This document shows, one piece after another, positions 44,526-44,883 of a DNA stretch of 44,883 nt (position 1 is its first letter; each line of letters opens with the position of its first letter). This stretch comes from Alphaproteobacteria bacterium (GTDB lineage: Bacteria > Pseudomonadota > Alphaproteobacteria > Sphingomonadales > Sphingomonadaceae). The position numbers and the translations under genes were made by a program. The stretch covers positions 1-44,883 of the forward strand of contig QBLU01000026.1 in the NCBI GenBank assembly GCA_003241875.1, written 5' to 3'. The notes beneath the pieces are model-generated. The model had not been told where the DNA came from, did no database searches, and saw only the letters and a program-made list of their open reading frames with translations.

Positions 44526-44883
44526 TGGCACTCCTTTGCGGTTCGGGGGTGACGCCGATCAGCTCGGCATCGGGGAATTCTGCCATCAACGCGGCGACCA
44601 GCGGGTCGCTGCGCGCGGTATCGAGCCGGGCGGCTTCGGCCGCCAGCGACGCCTCGTGCAGCGTCGGCGCGCCGCCTTCGGTGGTAAAGGTCACCTGCCA
44701 GTCCTGGCCGGTCCATTCCGACAGGCGGCGGCCGATGGCGGCAAGCTGGTCCTTCGACTGGCGCTTGTCGTGGGCCAGGACGAGCGAGGGCGGCGCGCAT
44801 TCGACGAGGCGAAGTTCATCGCTGAGGATATGGGCGAGCCGCGGCTCGGTGCGTTCGCGGAAGAGCGCGACGATGGCTTCGAA
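44509..44883 (-). CDS. dnaX: DNA polymerase III subunit gamma/tau, C-terminal part
   Basis: The last 124 codons of a gene entering from the right edge. They show the C-terminal tau-like domain: [20 protein letters not shown], then [40 protein letters not shown] and the final [20 protein letters not shown]. The ATPase region is outside the window. Identification rests on this C-terminal pattern and the overlap with ybaB. Confidence 0.8.
   Translation of the reverse strand, partial: FEAIVALFRERTEPRLAHILSDELRLVECAPPSLVLAHDKRQSKDQLAAIGRRLSEWTGQDWQVTFTTEGGAPTLHEASLAAEAARLDTARSDPLVAALMAEFPDAELIGVTPEPQRSANAQSR

Overview
The window is a chromosomal stretch from a GC-rich alphaproteobacterium, most likely a member of Sphingomonadales. 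Pointers are the zapA / 6S RNA / formyl-THF ligase block next to tkt-gap-pgk, an alphaproteobacterial GTTC-N7-GTTC LexA box at uvrA, a ChpT-type histidine phosphotransferase, a DUF2842 protein, a PEPxxWA-CTERM protein, and many short palindromic intergenic elements. Genus and species cannot be fixed from the sequence alone. Both ends cut genes: a tesB-like thioesterase on the left and dnaX on the right.

Layout. 1-2400: truncated tesB, tRNA-Asp with a clear promoter, then a leftward run of a 60-aa gene lacking ATG/GTG/TTG, zapA, 6S RNA, fau, DUF2842 and chorismate mutase. 2600-9500: a central-carbon cluster (tkt, gap, pgk, a 110-aa unknown, TlpA-like thioredoxin, class I aldolase, DUF937). 9600-14200: thiE, a DUF5694 protein, suhB-type phosphatase and an M28 peptidase. 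14320-20410: the first half of a complex I operon, nuoABCD - cupin - two small membrane proteins - nuoE - two small membrane proteins - nuoF. It stops after nuoF, and nuoG to nuoN are not seen in the remaining 24 kb.

20414-25640 looks like an accessory region. It holds leftward genes (a 104-aa unknown, DksA-like, DUF465, a YedK/HMCES-type SRAP protein, a helix-turn-helix protein between two diverged repeats) and an SRAP remnant. It ends in a visibly AT-richer gene encoding an SMC/ABC-type ATPase fused to a TOPRIM/DUF4435-like domain. This resembles fused PARIS (AriA-AriB) anti-phage proteins and is interrupted by a single in-frame TAA. It is the best candidate here for an unusual biological system.

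25894-31750: uvrA under a LexA box, a repeat-rich non-coding stretch, a small membrane protein, a helical protein and a LuxR-type regulator with a C-terminal membrane anchor. 31751-38100: an orphan acyl-CoA carboxyltransferase and a GFA protein, then tightly overlapping leftward genes (amidase, EamA transporter, TerB/DnaJ protein; DUF1275; chpT, cold-shock protein, JAMM peptidase). 38118-44883: an RluA-family pseudouridine synthase, rpoH, a PEPxxWA-CTERM protein, mtgA, a small membrane protein, a Crp/Fnr regulator, a leftward MDR oxidoreductase, and ybaB with the 3' end of dnaX.

A recurring theme is short palindromic elements between genes. In at least two cases (the 3' ends of uvrA and of the JAMM gene) such an element lies inside the reading frame and encodes part of the C-terminal tail. 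All calls rest on reading the sequence and remembered family motifs; no database search was run.
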